A stretch of 64,000 nt of DNA from Diogma glabrata. Taxonomy: Eukaryota; Arthropoda; Insecta; Diptera; Cylindrotomidae. Shown here piece by piece: positions 48,290-60,700 of the stretch; the first letter of the stretch is position 1, and each line of letters starts with the position of its first letter. The stretch lies in the NCBI GenBank assembly GCA_963693315.1, contig OY856187.1, positions 380,779,306 through 380,843,305 of the forward strand, in the 5' to 3' direction. Made by a program: the position numbers and the translations under genes. The notes under the pieces are model-generated. The model worked only from the letters and a program-made list of their open reading frames with translations, searched no databases and was not told the DNA's origin.

Positions 48290-49375
48290 TTCAAAATTTT
48301 TGTCATTATAAGTTTGTCAAAAAAATGTTGTCAAGTGTGCCAAAAGAAAGATTTTTATTTAGTTTTTTACCCAATTTTTTGAAAAAAAATAAAATTAATT
48401 ATTTGTTTGAAATGAAATTTTATGATTATATAGAGAATTATGGCATTATAAGTTTGTCAAAAAAATGTTGTCAAGTGTGTCAAATGAAAGATTTTTATTT
48501 ACTTTTTTACCCAATTTTTTGAAAAAAATAAAATTAATAATTTGTATGACATTAAATTTTATTATTATTATAGAGATTATGGCATTATAAGTTTGTCAAA
48601 AAAGTAATGTCAAGTGTGTCAAAAAATGATTTCATTTATTTTTTTAGCCAATTTTTTGGAAAAAATGTAGCTGTTTTTATGACGTAAATGTAATTGGAAA
48701 TGAAATTGGACATGGAAATTTTTGAATTTTTTATAGTTTTTGAAATATTTTTGGAATTTTGAAAAAAGTTTGTATTTTTGATTTTGTAATAATTTTTGCA
48801 ATATATTTAGAATTTTGGAAGAGTTTGAATTGTAAAGAATTTTTGGAATATTATTGGAATTTAGAAAAAGTTTAAATATTTGATTTTATTCTAATTTTTG
48901 GAATATTTTTGGAAGTTTGAAAAAAGTTTCAATTTTTGATTTTGTTATAATTTTTGCAATATTTTTCGAATTTTGAAAAAAGTTTGATTTTATTTAATAT
49001 TACTATATTTTTGGAATTTTGAAAGAAATATGAATTTGTGATTTTGTAATATTTTCTCGAAACGCTAATTGGAGAGGTTTGTGAGTAGTTTTCTGATTGT
49101 ATCTTCTTTTCACTAAATTATGTTAATTTATGATCTGTTATGATTTTCCGGCAACGTATAGATGTTCCGTGTTAGTTTTGTAATAAATTTTTGAACAGAG
49201 ATAATAAATACTTGTACTTTAACAAAGAGTTATGTTTGATGTTCATCGCTGCCCAAAACTAAAAATCATGTCCTCATAAAAGTTTTTTGCCGAAAACTAT
49301 ATCGAAATCCTTAACCCAGACCTAGGTTTTGATATCTCAGAGCTGTGAGATTTCAGCACCCTCCATACTTTAATA
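48290..49375 (+). repeat. AT-rich dispersed repeat family, copy C
   Basis: The most compact copy. It starts with three near-copies of a roughly 140-bp unit (attataagtttgtcaaaaaa at about 48304, 48443 and 48585), followed by the tttttggaatatttttgga array and the ending gccgaaaactatatcgaaat, ttaacccagacc, tgagatttcagcaccctcc. Open frames are translations of the repeat. Confidence 0.8.
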
Positions 49376-49939
49376 TTAAAAAATAGCCAGAACTGCTTCC
49401 TTATACATGTTTTATAAGAACCATGCTTTAAACTAAGAACTGAATTATAGAAATATAATTGCAGTCGTGAAATCATTTGAATTTCATTTAGTTTTCCGAT
49501 TGATCTAGTTTTGACCAATAAAAAATTTTCAATTTTTTAAAAGTCATCATTCTCACCAAGACTCGGTAGCTAGATAAACTACCAAAAAAGTTAAGGCTTG
49601 TTTATAATTTTTAAAAACATATTAAGATCTTTATTTTAATTAGTGTTGATTTTTACCAAGTTCATCAGGTGACACAATTGATATTCGCACCGAGTGTCAC
49701 TAATGCCAGCAATGCCACTGTTTGACACTTCGTTATATTTTTCATTAAAAACTTACTAATTTTTCTTGTATTTTCTCTTCTTTTATTTTATTACAAAGTC
49801 GTATTATATTAAACTGGGAGGTATGCCGCGGTTTCTGCGCCCCCCCACCCATCTTCCTCCGCACGCCAACACCCTCTTTCTCTTTATAACTGGCTTTGAA
49901 ACAAAATCCATCATAATCCAACCTCTGCTAATCTATTCT

Positions 49940-50140
49940 GTATGACAATAGCAATAATTTTAAAACGCTACGTTATCGATAAATTTAAATGTCGTAAATG
50001 GAATTTTTATGAATGAAAAGGAATAATTTTTATGTTATATAAAAAAATAATAAAAATAAATAAAGGCTCCGCGTTGAACCTCGGACTTATCTCACAACCC
50101 TCTACAACGACAATGACAACGAAATTTTGTACTGAGGATT
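49940..50140 (-). repeat. SINE-like element, copy 1
   Basis: Shares the body caatagcaataattttaaaa, acgttatcgataaatttaaa and an A-rich region with 50955-51110. At the high-coordinate end the minus strand has a tRNA-like head with ggttcaacgcgg (degraded box B). A truncated piece of the same body lies at 50655-50712. Confidence 0.5.
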
Positions 50141-50654
50141 TTGAACTTCGTTTTAATAAATCTATTTAAATTACTTAGTTTATAAAAAATATACAATATA
50201 ACACAAATTGTTTTTTGCACCAAAAATATAAAAACCAATTAATTGTATTGAATGTTCAATCTTGTAATTAATAACCTTATTATAAATACCAACTTTACAT
50301 TTACCAACTTTACTATTTAATGTATAAATTATTTCTAAAAAAATAGAATGTTCTATAAAAATTTCGAAATACTAACTTTTTTTCATTATCAAAAAAAATA
50401 TTAAATTGCTATTCAATATTTTATTGAAAAATGTTGTAAAAAAGATATTCATTCCTTCTTAAAAAAATTGAAAAATGGTACAACAATCACCAACAAAAAA
50501 TAGAAAGAAATTAAAAATAAAACAACAACAAAAAGTATAAAAAACAGAATAGCCACGAATCATTTCTTCTAAAAAACTGAAGAAAATATTGAGATGTCGT
50601 AAAAATCCACTGAATGCATTCTAAATTTTACTTCGTATTGACTTCACACTGTGC

Positions 50655-50712
50655 TAAAAGACAATAGCAATGACCTTAAAAAACTAAACTATCGATAAAT
50701 TTAAATAACGCA
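50655..50712 (-). repeat. SINE-like element, truncated copy
   Basis: Contains caatagcaatgaccttaaaa and actatcgataaatttaaata, the same body sequence as at 49940 and 50955. Confidence 0.55.
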
Positions 50713-50954
50713 TCCGCAACCTTAAACTGTGTTTAAATCAGTTTTTTTGTGATGAAGATGTCAAATATCATATTGAAAGAAAAATACATACTCAAATAGT
50801 AGTTTCTGTTTTTATTATTTTATATCACGGGAATGAAATTATGGAAAATAATGATCGGAAAATCACTATTTTATGATTTTTAGCACTGCCTGTCAAAATA
50901 ATAATAAATTTTCTTGTTAATATCGATATGATAATAATTTGAACGAAACGGGAT

Positions 50955-51180
50955 AACACAGTAGCAATAACTTTAAAAAACTACATTATCGATGAATTTA
51001 AAATTCGTTTTCTTTTATGTATTTATTAATAAAAAACAAAAATTTTAATGTTATTTAAAAAAAAATTAAAAAAAAACAATAAAAAAATGTACCAGGTCAG
51101 GAATCGATCTCTCGAACTATAGCGCCTTAGTCGACTTCGGTACCTATATTGCAATTTCAACGTTTTGCTCGTAGTAGCGG
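50955..51180 (-). repeat. SINE-like element, copy 2, with tRNA-like head
   Basis: The body matches copy 1 (cagtagcaataactttaaaa, acattatcgatgaatttaaa). On the minus strand the head reads gtcgactaaggcgctatag and gagatcgattcctgacc, like box A and box B of a tRNA. As the head is at the high-coordinate end, the element is on the minus strand. Confidence 0.55.
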
Positions 51181-51517
51181 GATAGACTCACGACCATTAT
51201 ATTATGAAATATTTTTAGAAGCCACGGTTTTGGATACGTTTTTTAAGAATTCACAGTTACAGTCAAAAATCACAGTTTCAGTTGCCGAAGATCTCAAACC
51301 GAGCAAAATTAAGTTATACGATTAGATTATTTACCCAATATAATGAGGCATAATGGTATCTAGTGACACTTTCACGGTCACATTTGCTGCGTTATGTCGA
51401 AAATGCTGTCTGAAAATATATATACTCATAATTTACAATGGGAGTAGACCAAAACTTTTGAGTAACTTAACGTTTGAATAACAACTTTGCTATAAAATTT
51501 TTAATTTTTTGTTTCAG

Positions 51518-51686
51518 AAGACAGGTAAAAAAAATTCTTGCATACAAAGATAAAGTGCCAATTTTCTTCAAAATTATAAAACAAATCAGCGAATGTCTGA
51601 AAACTAAGGTTATTTCCCGTTGTAGCACCAATTCAAATCATAGTACTAATGAGGCAGTTTTGGATTCCGCTCAAAAACACGTATAA
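51518..51686 (+). CDS. Candidate terminal exon, unidentified
   Basis: A strong acceptor (ttaattttttgtttcag, ending 51517) is followed by 56 codons to a TAA at 51684. The peptide is basic at first (RQVKKILAYKDKVP), then a hydrophobic helix (IFFKIIKQISECLK), then Ser/Asn-rich. No family was recognised. The exon starts in phase 2, the phase in which the exon at 1523-1770 ends, but nothing else links them. May be chance. Confidence 0.25.
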
Positions 51687-51689
51687 AAG

Positions 51690-52380
51690 AAAAATGAAAT
51701 TTTTGTCTGAGAAAAATCCAAAATAAACATAGAGTTTAAGTGCTCACAAAAAGTCCCGAAAATTCAAAACCTCTTCAAAGTTCAAGTCTAGTGAATAAAA
51801 ATTTGAAATCAATATTTTTGAGATTATTTAGTTTCAACCTATGATTTCTTGTTTTTTTTATGTTTTGGACAACGCAAAATTCAAATCAGTTCATCAGAAA
51901 ATATACTATGTCTGTGGTTGGGTGAGTGACGTCCACGCAAGGGATCTGAATAAATCTTTGATTTATAATTTTAAAAATTAAATGGATTCCCTTAAAAATG
52001 GAAGATTTGAATTCTTTTCAAAAATAAACGAAGGAGGGGAATGAGGTGTAAGGGGGAGGTTGGGGGAGTAAGTTGTCAACAAAGAACTATTTATTTGAAA
52101 CTTCAATAACTTTTAATCCGGTCATTATATATATTTGAGACTTGATATTTTAGGTTTTTAAAATGATTCCAATAGTTCGACAGAGTAACTTCCGGTTTGT
52201 CACTTGCCGTAATCTGTCGTTTTTCGCTTGTTTAAGTTCTTTCTAACCACTAGAGTCTACATTTTTGAAACAATTTTAATACAAATTGGCCTAAAGGTTT
52301 CAATCATTATGGAAACGATTTCATTTGCTTTTAGAAAACACAAAGTGGTGGATGGTCTGCCGTACAACTGTTGATTTTTT
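51690..52380. other. No gene seen
   Basis: AT-rich with a short purine-rich patch (52030-52070). No motif. Confidence 0.4.
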
Positions 52381-52777
52381 CCACTACGTGCAGTGGCGGT
52401 TTTAAGCACAGGCAAACCAGGCACTTGCCGGTGGCCTCGCGCTCAGGTGGCCTCGCATTTTTTTTCTTAGTACAAGTAATATAAAAAATTTTTCTTAGTA
52501 CAATAAAAATAAACAACGAAACTCATTTATTAAAATTCAATATAATGTATGCGTACAGTATTTTTATAAACAGTATTTTTATAAAATATTTAACTTTACA
52601 TATACATCTATTATTATGTACGTAACATTTTTTTTTGCGTTATACATAATGCCTGGCAACCATATGAAAGAGTATGCGGTTTCTAGTCTCATATATATAA
52701 ACGAAATTTGAAATTTTTTCTAAGCCTACTAGATTTTTTTTTAACATTTCACAGTTATTATATTTTTGTGAATATAT

Positions 52778-53418
52778 TGTTACGAGTACAGAACGATCTA
52801 GACGATTACGGTCACTTCCAGGAAAATAAAATCAACAAAACACAACAGAAAGTGAATGAAATGAATAGTGTTGTTGTTGTTGTACATGTTCTTAGAATTA
52901 AGGTCTACACAAAACAAATGATTTTATGAATCAAATCAACGTAACGTAAAATAATCGAATATTCTAATATTTTCTCAAGGTTTCTAAAAAGTGACCGCGA
53001 AACTTCTAGAGATTAAGCAGAATGTATATAAGGAAATTGCCTTTTGTAGTTTTTAATTAGTTTATTTTAAACCTGCGATTGTGAAGTTAAAATTATAAAA
53101 GTGATCTTTAAATTAGTGAATAAAGTTTTAAGTTTTATTGAGTAGAAATATTTTGTGTATTATTTTAAACGTTCTATTACTGGAAATTTCTACCATCAAC
53201 CGTTGGAGTTTCGGAAGCTGTTGGAAGAATATTCTAGTCAAGAATATTGTTTGCTGTATTGTTTTCCTGTTGTTGTGAAACAATTAAGGTGTTGAATACT
53301 TAATAAAACCTGGTGTGTTTGCTTACTAATCAGTGATCGAACTCAGAAAGAGATTGGGAATTACGTTTATCGAATTGAGAGCAAGGCCAATTCGAAGGAG
53401 GTTAGGAAAAACGTAACA
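52778..53418. mobile_element. Solo LTR with 4-bp target duplication
   Basis: Starts tgttacgag and ends aacgtaaca: the 7-bp termini tgttacg and cgtaaca are exact inverted copies with TG...CA ends. Flanks are atat on both sides (52774-52777 and 53419-53422). Inside are a TATA-like box (gtatataagg near 53025) and polyadenylation-like aataaa signals (about 53120 and 53302), in plus orientation. At 641 bp with no internal genes this is a solo LTR left by recombination between the two LTRs of an integrated element, most likely Ty3/gypsy-like by its 4-bp duplication. It interrupts the 5' part of the hAT element. Confidence 0.9.
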
Positions 53419-53816
53419 ATATGATTGCTATAGCTATAGTATGATTGTTATTGGTATAAAAAATGTTGTGTTATGATTGTGTGCGAGTTACAATTTTTTG
53501 GTATAATGTAAGTAATGAATGATGTAAAAATAGAGATTATTTGTTTTCCATTTCACTTCTAGATTATAATTCTTATAGTTCAGACGTTCTTTTTTGGTGT
53601 TCTTAGTAATTTATGCGATTTTAATATTGACGATTTTTGCTTTTCTCCTGGTTATTCTTCTGATTATACAATTTATATTGACGACTTCTGCTCTTACCTT
53701 GGCTATTCTTCTGATTATTCGCTTTTATATTAATATTATATAAATTATATTATATATTTATAAATAAATATCAAACTTTAGAAAAAGTTTGAATTTATAT
53801 TCATCGTTATTTAACT

Positions 53817-56431
53817 ATGAATCCTCATCGTGATCGAGACACTGGAAGAAAATAGGCTTCGGGTGCCGAAAAAAAATTAAATAAGAAAAAACATACAGAT
53901 ATGTTAAAGAAAATTAAACCGTTGACAAGTTTTTTTAATATATCATCTGGTACTAACACAACTTTTGATGCAGGTGCTAGTAATTCGCAAGATGTTTCAG
54001 AAAAATTGGTAGATATTTTATCTGACCAGTCTGGAACATCTTTAAGGTCTTTATCTTTTGTTGTTTCAAATTCTGAAGTTTCTGCTGTCCTATTACCGGA
54101 CACCCATGAAAAAGATTTTGAAATGAATTTGTCTCAAGAGTCTTCGTTAGCTTTCAATGATTTTGTTTTAGCTTCGAATCCCATATTGCATGAAGCACAA
54201 CAAGACATAACTAATGTGGGTATTATTTCCGGTGACCCGGCGTTATGGCCCATTTCGTTTAATGAACGAGAAAGAGTCGATATTGTTAAAAAAGGACCGA
54301 GTCAGGTTAAACAAATAAATTTTAAAGCCAATAAATCGGGTCGCAGATTTAATACTAGTTTCTACACGAGAGTTCTTGCTAACGGTGAAGAAGTTTCTAG
54401 AGCTGGCTAGTGTATTCTATACAAAATAATTTTGTTGCTTTTGTTGCAAAATTTTTTCTACCCGAAAAATACGTTTATCGTCGACTGAAGGTTATTCAGA
54501 TTGGAAAAATATAGGTTCTAGATTAAAACAACATGATAAATCTCAGGATCACATTAGCTGTATGCAAAAATAAATGAACATGTCAGTTAATTTAAAATCA
54601 AATGCAACAATTGATCAAAATTTGCAGAGAATGATAGAAAATGAGAAGAAACATTGGCGCTTGGTACTTGAACGTCTTTTTGCTATAGTGCTAATGTTAG
54701 CTGAAAGATCATTACCTTTTCGTGGACACCGTGAGCAACTTTATCAGCCTAATAATGGACACTTCTTGGCACAAGTAGAACTTATTGCAAAATTTGATCC
54801 AGTTATGTTAGAGCATCTCAAACAAAAAAATAAAGAATGCTTTGACACTTATCTTGGAAAAGATGTGCAGAATGAAATAATTGGACTTATATCGAGAAGA
54901 ATACTGAAAACTATCGTATCTTCTGTACAGTCATCAAAATATTTTTCTGTTATCATGGATTGCACTCCTGATGTAAGTCATAAGGAACAGCTTTCAATTC
55001 TTTTGAGATGTGTTAAAATTAATCAGGAAGAAGTACAAATTGAAGAATTTTTTTGTGTTTTTTTTCACATAACTGATAGCACTGGTTCAGGTTTAGTTGA
55101 AATTTTTTTAAATTTATTAGATGAGCATAATTTGGATCTAATGAATTGTCGCGGGCAAGGGTATGATAATGGTGCTAACATGCGAGGCCAATACAAAGGG
55201 GTCAAGCTTTAATCAAAGAAAAAAATCCCAGAGCTCTTTACGTTCCATGTGCTAACCACACATTTAATCTAATGGTATGTGATGCTGCGAAATCAGTATC
55301 AATTGCAATTAACTTTTTTGGTACTGTTCAACGAGTTTTTACATTTTTTTGCTGCATCAACCGTTCGATGGGACATACTGCAAAGTGTTTGTAAAATGAC
55401 TGTTAAATAATTATCAGATACGCGTTGGGAAAGCCATATAAATAGTATAAAAGTTGTAAAAGATAATTTGGTTCAAATTATAGAAGCTTTATACAAAGTT
55501 GCAGATTCAAGTTCAATTGGAGTTGCTGTTTCTGAAGCTAAGGGTCTTGCGAATGAGATATCCTCACATCAGTTTATACTTTCACTTACAATTTAGCATG
55601 ATATATTGTATGAAATTAACAAAGTAAGTAAAGTTATGCAGAATCCCTCGGCAGATATTTCTATTATGATAAAATTGGTAGAAACTACGAACAAATTTTT
55701 AGAATCATTCAGAAGTGATGAATCATTTGAAGCGATTATTAAAAAATTTGAAGAAATAGCTATAAAATTAGGTACTGAGCCAGTATTCCCTCAAGTGCGG
55801 CTTAGCCGAAAACGACGTTTTTTTGGATATGAAGGAACTGATACACCTCTTAATGGAAAGTCTAAATATAAAGTAGATTTTTTTAATGCCATAATTGATG
55901 TTGCTTTAGTAAGCTTAAATGAAAGATTCAAAATGCTTGATTCATACAACAAAATATTTGGTTTTTTAACCCGTACCGAAAAAATGCGAAGTTTAGATGC
56001 AAATGAATTGTTGAATGATTGTGAAAAATTTAGAAATATCACTGAGAAATCCTAGTACAGAAAAATTGGACGTGAACCATGAAGAGTTATATTCGGAAAT
56101 AAATACATTTTTAAGAATGGAAGCTTCGGCGGAATCGAAAGATGCACTGGAAATTTTGAAGTATATCACGGCAAATTCTTTAATCGAAATTTTTCCAAAT
56201 TTATTTATTGCCCTACGAATTTTACTAGCTTCCCCTATTTCAGTGGCAAGCGCAGAGAGGTCATTTTCCAAATTGAAACTTATAAAAAATTATTTACGTT
56301 CCACTATGGGTCAAGACCGCTTATCTGCATTACCTTTAATTTCCATTGAAAATAAAATAAGTCGGTCCTTGGACTGTTCTGATTTAATTGATGAGTTTGC
56401 GTCATTAAAAGTCCGAAAGGTTAAGTTTTAA
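53817..56431 (+). pseudogene. ZMYM1-like hAT transposase, broken by stops and frameshifts
   Basis: Start ATG at 53817; the early codon 13 is TAG, then SGAEKKLNKKK continues in frame. TTF-type zinc-finger region: SGRRFNTSFYTRVLANGEEV (54337-54395), a shift, then WLVYS, FCCK-like remnants, RLSSTEGYSDWKNIGSRLKQ and HISCMQK (54475-54570). DUF4371-like core: LPFRGHREQLYQPNNGHFL (54714-54770), VIMDCTPDVSHKEQLSIL (catalytic Asp region, 54951-55005), RGQGYDNGANMRGQYKG (second Asp region, 55150-55200). After a shift: CANHTFNLMVCDAAKS and LSDTRWESH. End: SPISVASAERSFSKLKLIKN and LRSTMGQDRLSALPLISIEN (56235-56345), the dimerisation block. There are at least four frame breaks, so it is inactive. The copy is recent enough that the protein is easily read. 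Confidence 0.93.
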
Positions 56432-57078
56432 GTCAATGTAATCGATCCTTCTAAAATCTGCGAAAAAAATTAATGGTACCGCATTTTGAGTAGTCTTATT
56501 AGTGCATCTTCATCCAAAATAAAAAAATACTTTATGTACATTTAAAACCTATGTGCGTTTTTTGTTTCGTTACGTTCTAGTAAATATCCAAAACACAATA
56601 GAACACAAGAATTAAAAACTCAACTAATATAATAGAAAACTTGCATATAGCCTCGCATATGGTAAATCCGCCACTGACTACGTGTTTTTTGCTATACCAT
56701 AGCCCCCATGTGTTTTGATAAAACTTGGTACATGTACGGTTTTAGCATGATTTTAAATAGTTCTGCATCCCCACTGCCAGTTTATCACGTCCGGTAAAAG
56801 AATTTAATTTTTTTATTACAAACAAATTTATGTAAGTTGAGATACTATAATCCTAAATAATTAATAAATTTCCATGATCCTTTGGCAAAATACGTAAATT
56901 TATAAGCAAGAACCTGATTAGTTTTTCAACTTTTTTCAATAACTTAAAGCTCTAATAATAGATATTGATAAAAACTACCACATAAACCATTTGGGTAGCG
57001 ACGCTTGGTGATTTGTTTGATGTAAAACAAATTCCAACAAAACCAAAGAGCGTCATATAATATTTATTCAATTAATTT

Positions 57079-57725
57079 TTTGTAGTGATCAGCGCAGACC
57101 TTTTCCAATTTGACAACCATGTTAGCTACTTTACGGTAAATTAAAAATAGGTAATAGGCTGACCATTGTGATATACTGTTAAATTCAGCAACTAGGAGAA
57201 CAGGTGTTGTGGATGCCCACAATACCTTTGGGGGTGACAAAATTAGGCAGTGTGGTTCAAAGACCGTGATAGGATGGACTAAGAAAATTCTTTGGACTGG
57301 AATTCTTCAGCCTATACTGATAATCCATATAAATTACAATATATTAAATAAAGCCTTGAGGTGAAACCCAACCCGAAATTGAAATCAATTTTAACATAAA
57401 TACAGGTAGTGGACACTTGAGGACAATCAATACTAACAGAATCAATCAAAATTTAACAGAATCAGAATTTTGGCAGAGGTTTGACCAGAGTATTGTAGTC
57501 CAAAAACTTAATAGATCATAGAGTCGTAGATTCAGTTAACTGAAGGCTCACTCCAAGCCACACAGTTGAATACGAATATCCTCAACTGTAAAAATTTGAA
57601 AACTTACCAGCTAATTGATTCTCTACAATATTCCAATATTGTTGAATTAATCCTGTCCAATTATTATTGTGCAAGGTATGTGAGTAATACTCGTCCACCG
57701 CCATTTTGACAAAACCAGTTGCCAT
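57079..57725 (-). CDS. Possible two-exon small gene, unidentified
   Basis: Minus strand. Exon 1 starts at an ATG in strong context (cgccATGGca, 57725) with a second ATG at 57704 (aaaATGG). It encodes MATGFVKMAVDEYYSHTL, then NNWTGLIQQYWNIVENQLA, and ends at a donor ggtaagt near 57608. Exon 2 could start after AG at about 57133 and encodes NMVVKLEKVCADHYKKLIE, with a stop at about 57079. The one-base overhang of exon 1 fits exon 2, and aataaa overlaps the stop. The two peptides have even, non-AT-biased composition. No family recognised. The combined product would be about 60 residues, soluble and helix-prone. Alternatively, exon 1 belongs to a longer gene leaving the window of view. Confidence 0.4.
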
Positions 57726-57779
57726 GGCGTATTCCGTTAAGTTATCTATTTTGAAAAATTTATTTTTCCACCACAAAAC

Positions 57780-60080
57780 ACAAAATTTTGAAAAAAAAAA
57801 TTAATTTTTGTTTAGAAAAAAAAATTAACGGTTTTCAATTTTTTATCCACTGAATTGTTTTATCTCTTCAATATCACCACTTTTGAAAATTTAGGATCAC
57901 TTTGAAAAACAACAAACAAAATTGAAGAAATTACAATTTGAACGATATATGCAAACAATTTCCACTAAAAAATTTATTTTATAAATAATTTTCACTTTTT
58001 ACAAGTATTCATGTACAGTGTAAGAAAAACAAAAACAAAACTTTCGATTTATTTTTTTTTGTCGATCCACGGTGTGTCACTCGTTTTCTGTATGATTTTT
58101 GATTTGCAAATCATGAAATGTATAAAAATGTTTATTAAAATAATTCATTTAAATTAACTAATTCATTCATTACACAAATTTAAAATACAATTTTTTTTTT
58201 TATTTAGAAAACAGAGTCTCCAAACCGTACCGGACGATCGTAAGTGCACAACTGACAATTGATTATTATTTCTTACAAAGTGGATTGCTTCATATTTGCA
58301 ATAAGTAGTAAATTTTTGTTAAAAAAAAAAGTTTTTCTTACGTTTTACTTTTAACTTTTGTTTTCTTTTAAATTTTTTTCTTTTGTACAAATTTTGATAT
58401 TGAGATTTAATGGTTTTTTAGCTTTTTCCAATTTTTAGTGTAATTTTTTTTTTCGCATACACGCGTCCTTGGTGTAATTATTTTTTAAATTTTGTTTTGT
58501 TGTTCATACATTTCATATTTAAACGTCAATTTTTTTCTTGGTTGGATTGTCTTTATATTTTCTTTTTAATTATTGAAGATGTTGATAATACATATGCACG
58601 CATTTCCATCGAACGGATTTGGGTTTGGTTTTTGTTTACTTTTTTTGTGTCAAATATGATTAAGAAATAATTTATAGTTATTGTAGTTTTTTTAATTTTA
58701 TTAATTTTTGGCATTATTAATGGTATGAAATTAATGTATGACAAATACGTTTTCGGTTTGTACATATGCAACTATACTCAAGCTTTTTTGTTATATGTTT
58801 TTAAAACATCTTTCGAGATAAGAAGTTAAATGGAATCAATACGTTTAATGGAATAATTTCAAAACTGAATTAGAATGCCGGTTAGAGGAGTTTAGAATGG
58901 TCCTTTACGGGGCGATGTAGAAACACAAGGGGTCCGTTGTTATACCATAAAACTTTCACTTTTCAAACACTGCTCTTTTGGAAAACATTTAAAGTTTCTC
59001 AAGAAGTGACCAATCTACGTTTATTTTGAACCTATCCGCATAGAAGTCAGCAATACTTGTATGTCTATATATTCTTGTTACTTGTTACTTACTACAAGTT
59101 GCTTGTTACTTCGTATTTCTTTTTTGAAAAAAAAGTTTCTGGAAAAAAAGGATGATTTTCGGGTGGCATACTCGGTAGCCAAAGGGATATACCAATATTA
59201 GCTTGGATGTAGTAATGGCCTATATTACTGCATGCCAATAGATTTTTGCTTGTTATCCGTGCTGGTTTTTTTATGTTTGGCTAATATGTGAGTTATGACG
59301 GAGAGTTGAGGAGAATTTTTAATATTACGGTAGGTGACCTCGTTAGGGCACCTTTATTAACCAAATATGCTGATGGGACTGATATTATTAAAGGTCTCTT
59401 CAGTATCACAGGAAGTAATTGAACGGAGAGAAGAATGCAAGACTGTCCTCTCAGACTAACCCATGCTTTAATTTTGCTTATCTACAAAGTCTGATTAATG
59501 TTGTTGGATGTTGGTTCATAAATATATAATGATATTTGCACAGATAGGATGAGTGTATTCTATTTTCAAACATAAGAATGTTGATGAATTAAGAATACTT
59601 TGAAATAAGAAGAAGAATTTTTGAACAGATGATATCATCATAATACGGAAATTAAATTTAGAAAAATAAAACAAACTATTTTTTATATTTATTTGGAGTT
59701 TATTTGCCAATCGATTTTGAAAGCTAGTGTTCCTTTTAAACGTTGAATTTTCTTAAACCAGCTTAGCTTTTGATATTGATTGGCAATTAATCTCCAAATA
59801 GATAAAGAAATACGACTAACACTTTCCATATGCATGTTTGGATTGTGTGAGTTCTTGGACTTTTTATAAGAAATCTTCAGTTTATATTTTTTTGACAGGT
59901 AAGAGCGAGCTCCCGGCTTAGGTACAAAAAATTAAATTTACTTGAATTAATTTCTTGAGAATGTGACATATTTCTAGGCTACTGGTAAACATTTGAACAT
60001 TACCAGGCTTGAAATCACTAAAAAGATGATGCCACATAAAAATTGTAACAGCTAGTAAGATGTTGTTACATTGATTTTTT
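57780..60080. other. AT-rich stretch, no gene supported
   Basis: 57780-58560 is very rich in T/A homopolymers and could hold the promoter and 5' UTR of the candidate gene at 57725. Around 59360 a reverse-transcriptase-like KYADGTDIIKG can be read, but without supporting blocks. Confidence 0.4.
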
Positions 60081-60099
60081 GACAAACAAGGTCATGATT

Positions 60100-60290
60100 G
60101 ATTCTGCATGCATGGCCCAAAAGAACAAGATCTGCTACACGAAATTGTCACCAATCATATCTTCCAATTGTTCGTAATTCTGTGTCCACCCATGGAATGT
60201 GCGGGATCACTAAGCTGGAAAAAGTACTTAATTTAAGTACCAGTAAAATTTTTTATTTAATATTAGTGCGCATTCAACACCATGTAATTC
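60100..60290 (+). pseudogene. Possible LINE ORF2 C-terminal end
   Basis: KRTRSATRNCHQSYLPIVRN, then THGMCGITKLEKVLNLSTSK, resembles the TR....h..LP..RT..g......g...wN.L end of Jockey/CR1-like ORF2 proteins. No reverse transcriptase is attached, so the call is weak. Confidence 0.3.
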
Positions 60291-60539
60291 CAGACCTTAG
60301 TTTCGTTTTTGCGGGACAGAAAAATACAACAAAAATTTATGATGAAAGCAAGTTTGATAAATTTTTTAAAAATAAGTAGGCGAGGGTTTCAAATAATGCT
60401 AATTCTATTTTGAACACACGAGAAAAAGTAAACAATCGCTTTTTTTAGTTGCATTACCTTAAATTAAGTGTTTTATCTCAGATTAGTCATCCGGCATCCC
60501 AGACATGCGTGATTTGCACCCCTATGCACCCGTTTATGG

Positions 60540-60700
60540 TTAATCTAGTTACTTTCTTTGCAAAATGTTATTGCCTTATATTAGAATTTTTGCATAACAT
60601 TTCTAGACCTTGCTTTGTGTGAATTCATGGAATGGAAAATATTTCTATTCTAATTAAAATCCGAAAGTCATGATTGTATAGTCGTTATTGATTATTTGCA
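60540..60700 (+). repeat. Dispersed repeat shared with 4715-4880
   Basis: Contains tttctagaccttgctttgtg, gaattcatggaatgg and tgattgtatagtcgttattg, matching 4775-4870 in the same orientation. Confidence 0.7.

Larger units (their letters stand above)
52391..56676 (+). mobile_element. hAT transposon of ZMYM1-like type with 8-bp target duplication
   Basis: The left end reads cagtggcggttttaag; the right end, read inward, cagtggcggatttacc. Both sides carry actacgtg (52383-52390 and 56677-56684), a perfect 8-bp duplication. Length is 4286 bp. The left end continues with ggtggcctcgcgctc and ggtggcctcgcattt, matched by the right-end gcctcgcatat. It contains a solo LTR (52778-53418) and a nearly complete but broken transposase (53817-56431). 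Confidence 0.95.

Noticed and set aside
59340..59410. Reverse-transcriptase-like KYADGTDIIKG
   Set aside because: Only one motif, altered at the catalytic Asp, with no neighbouring blocks.
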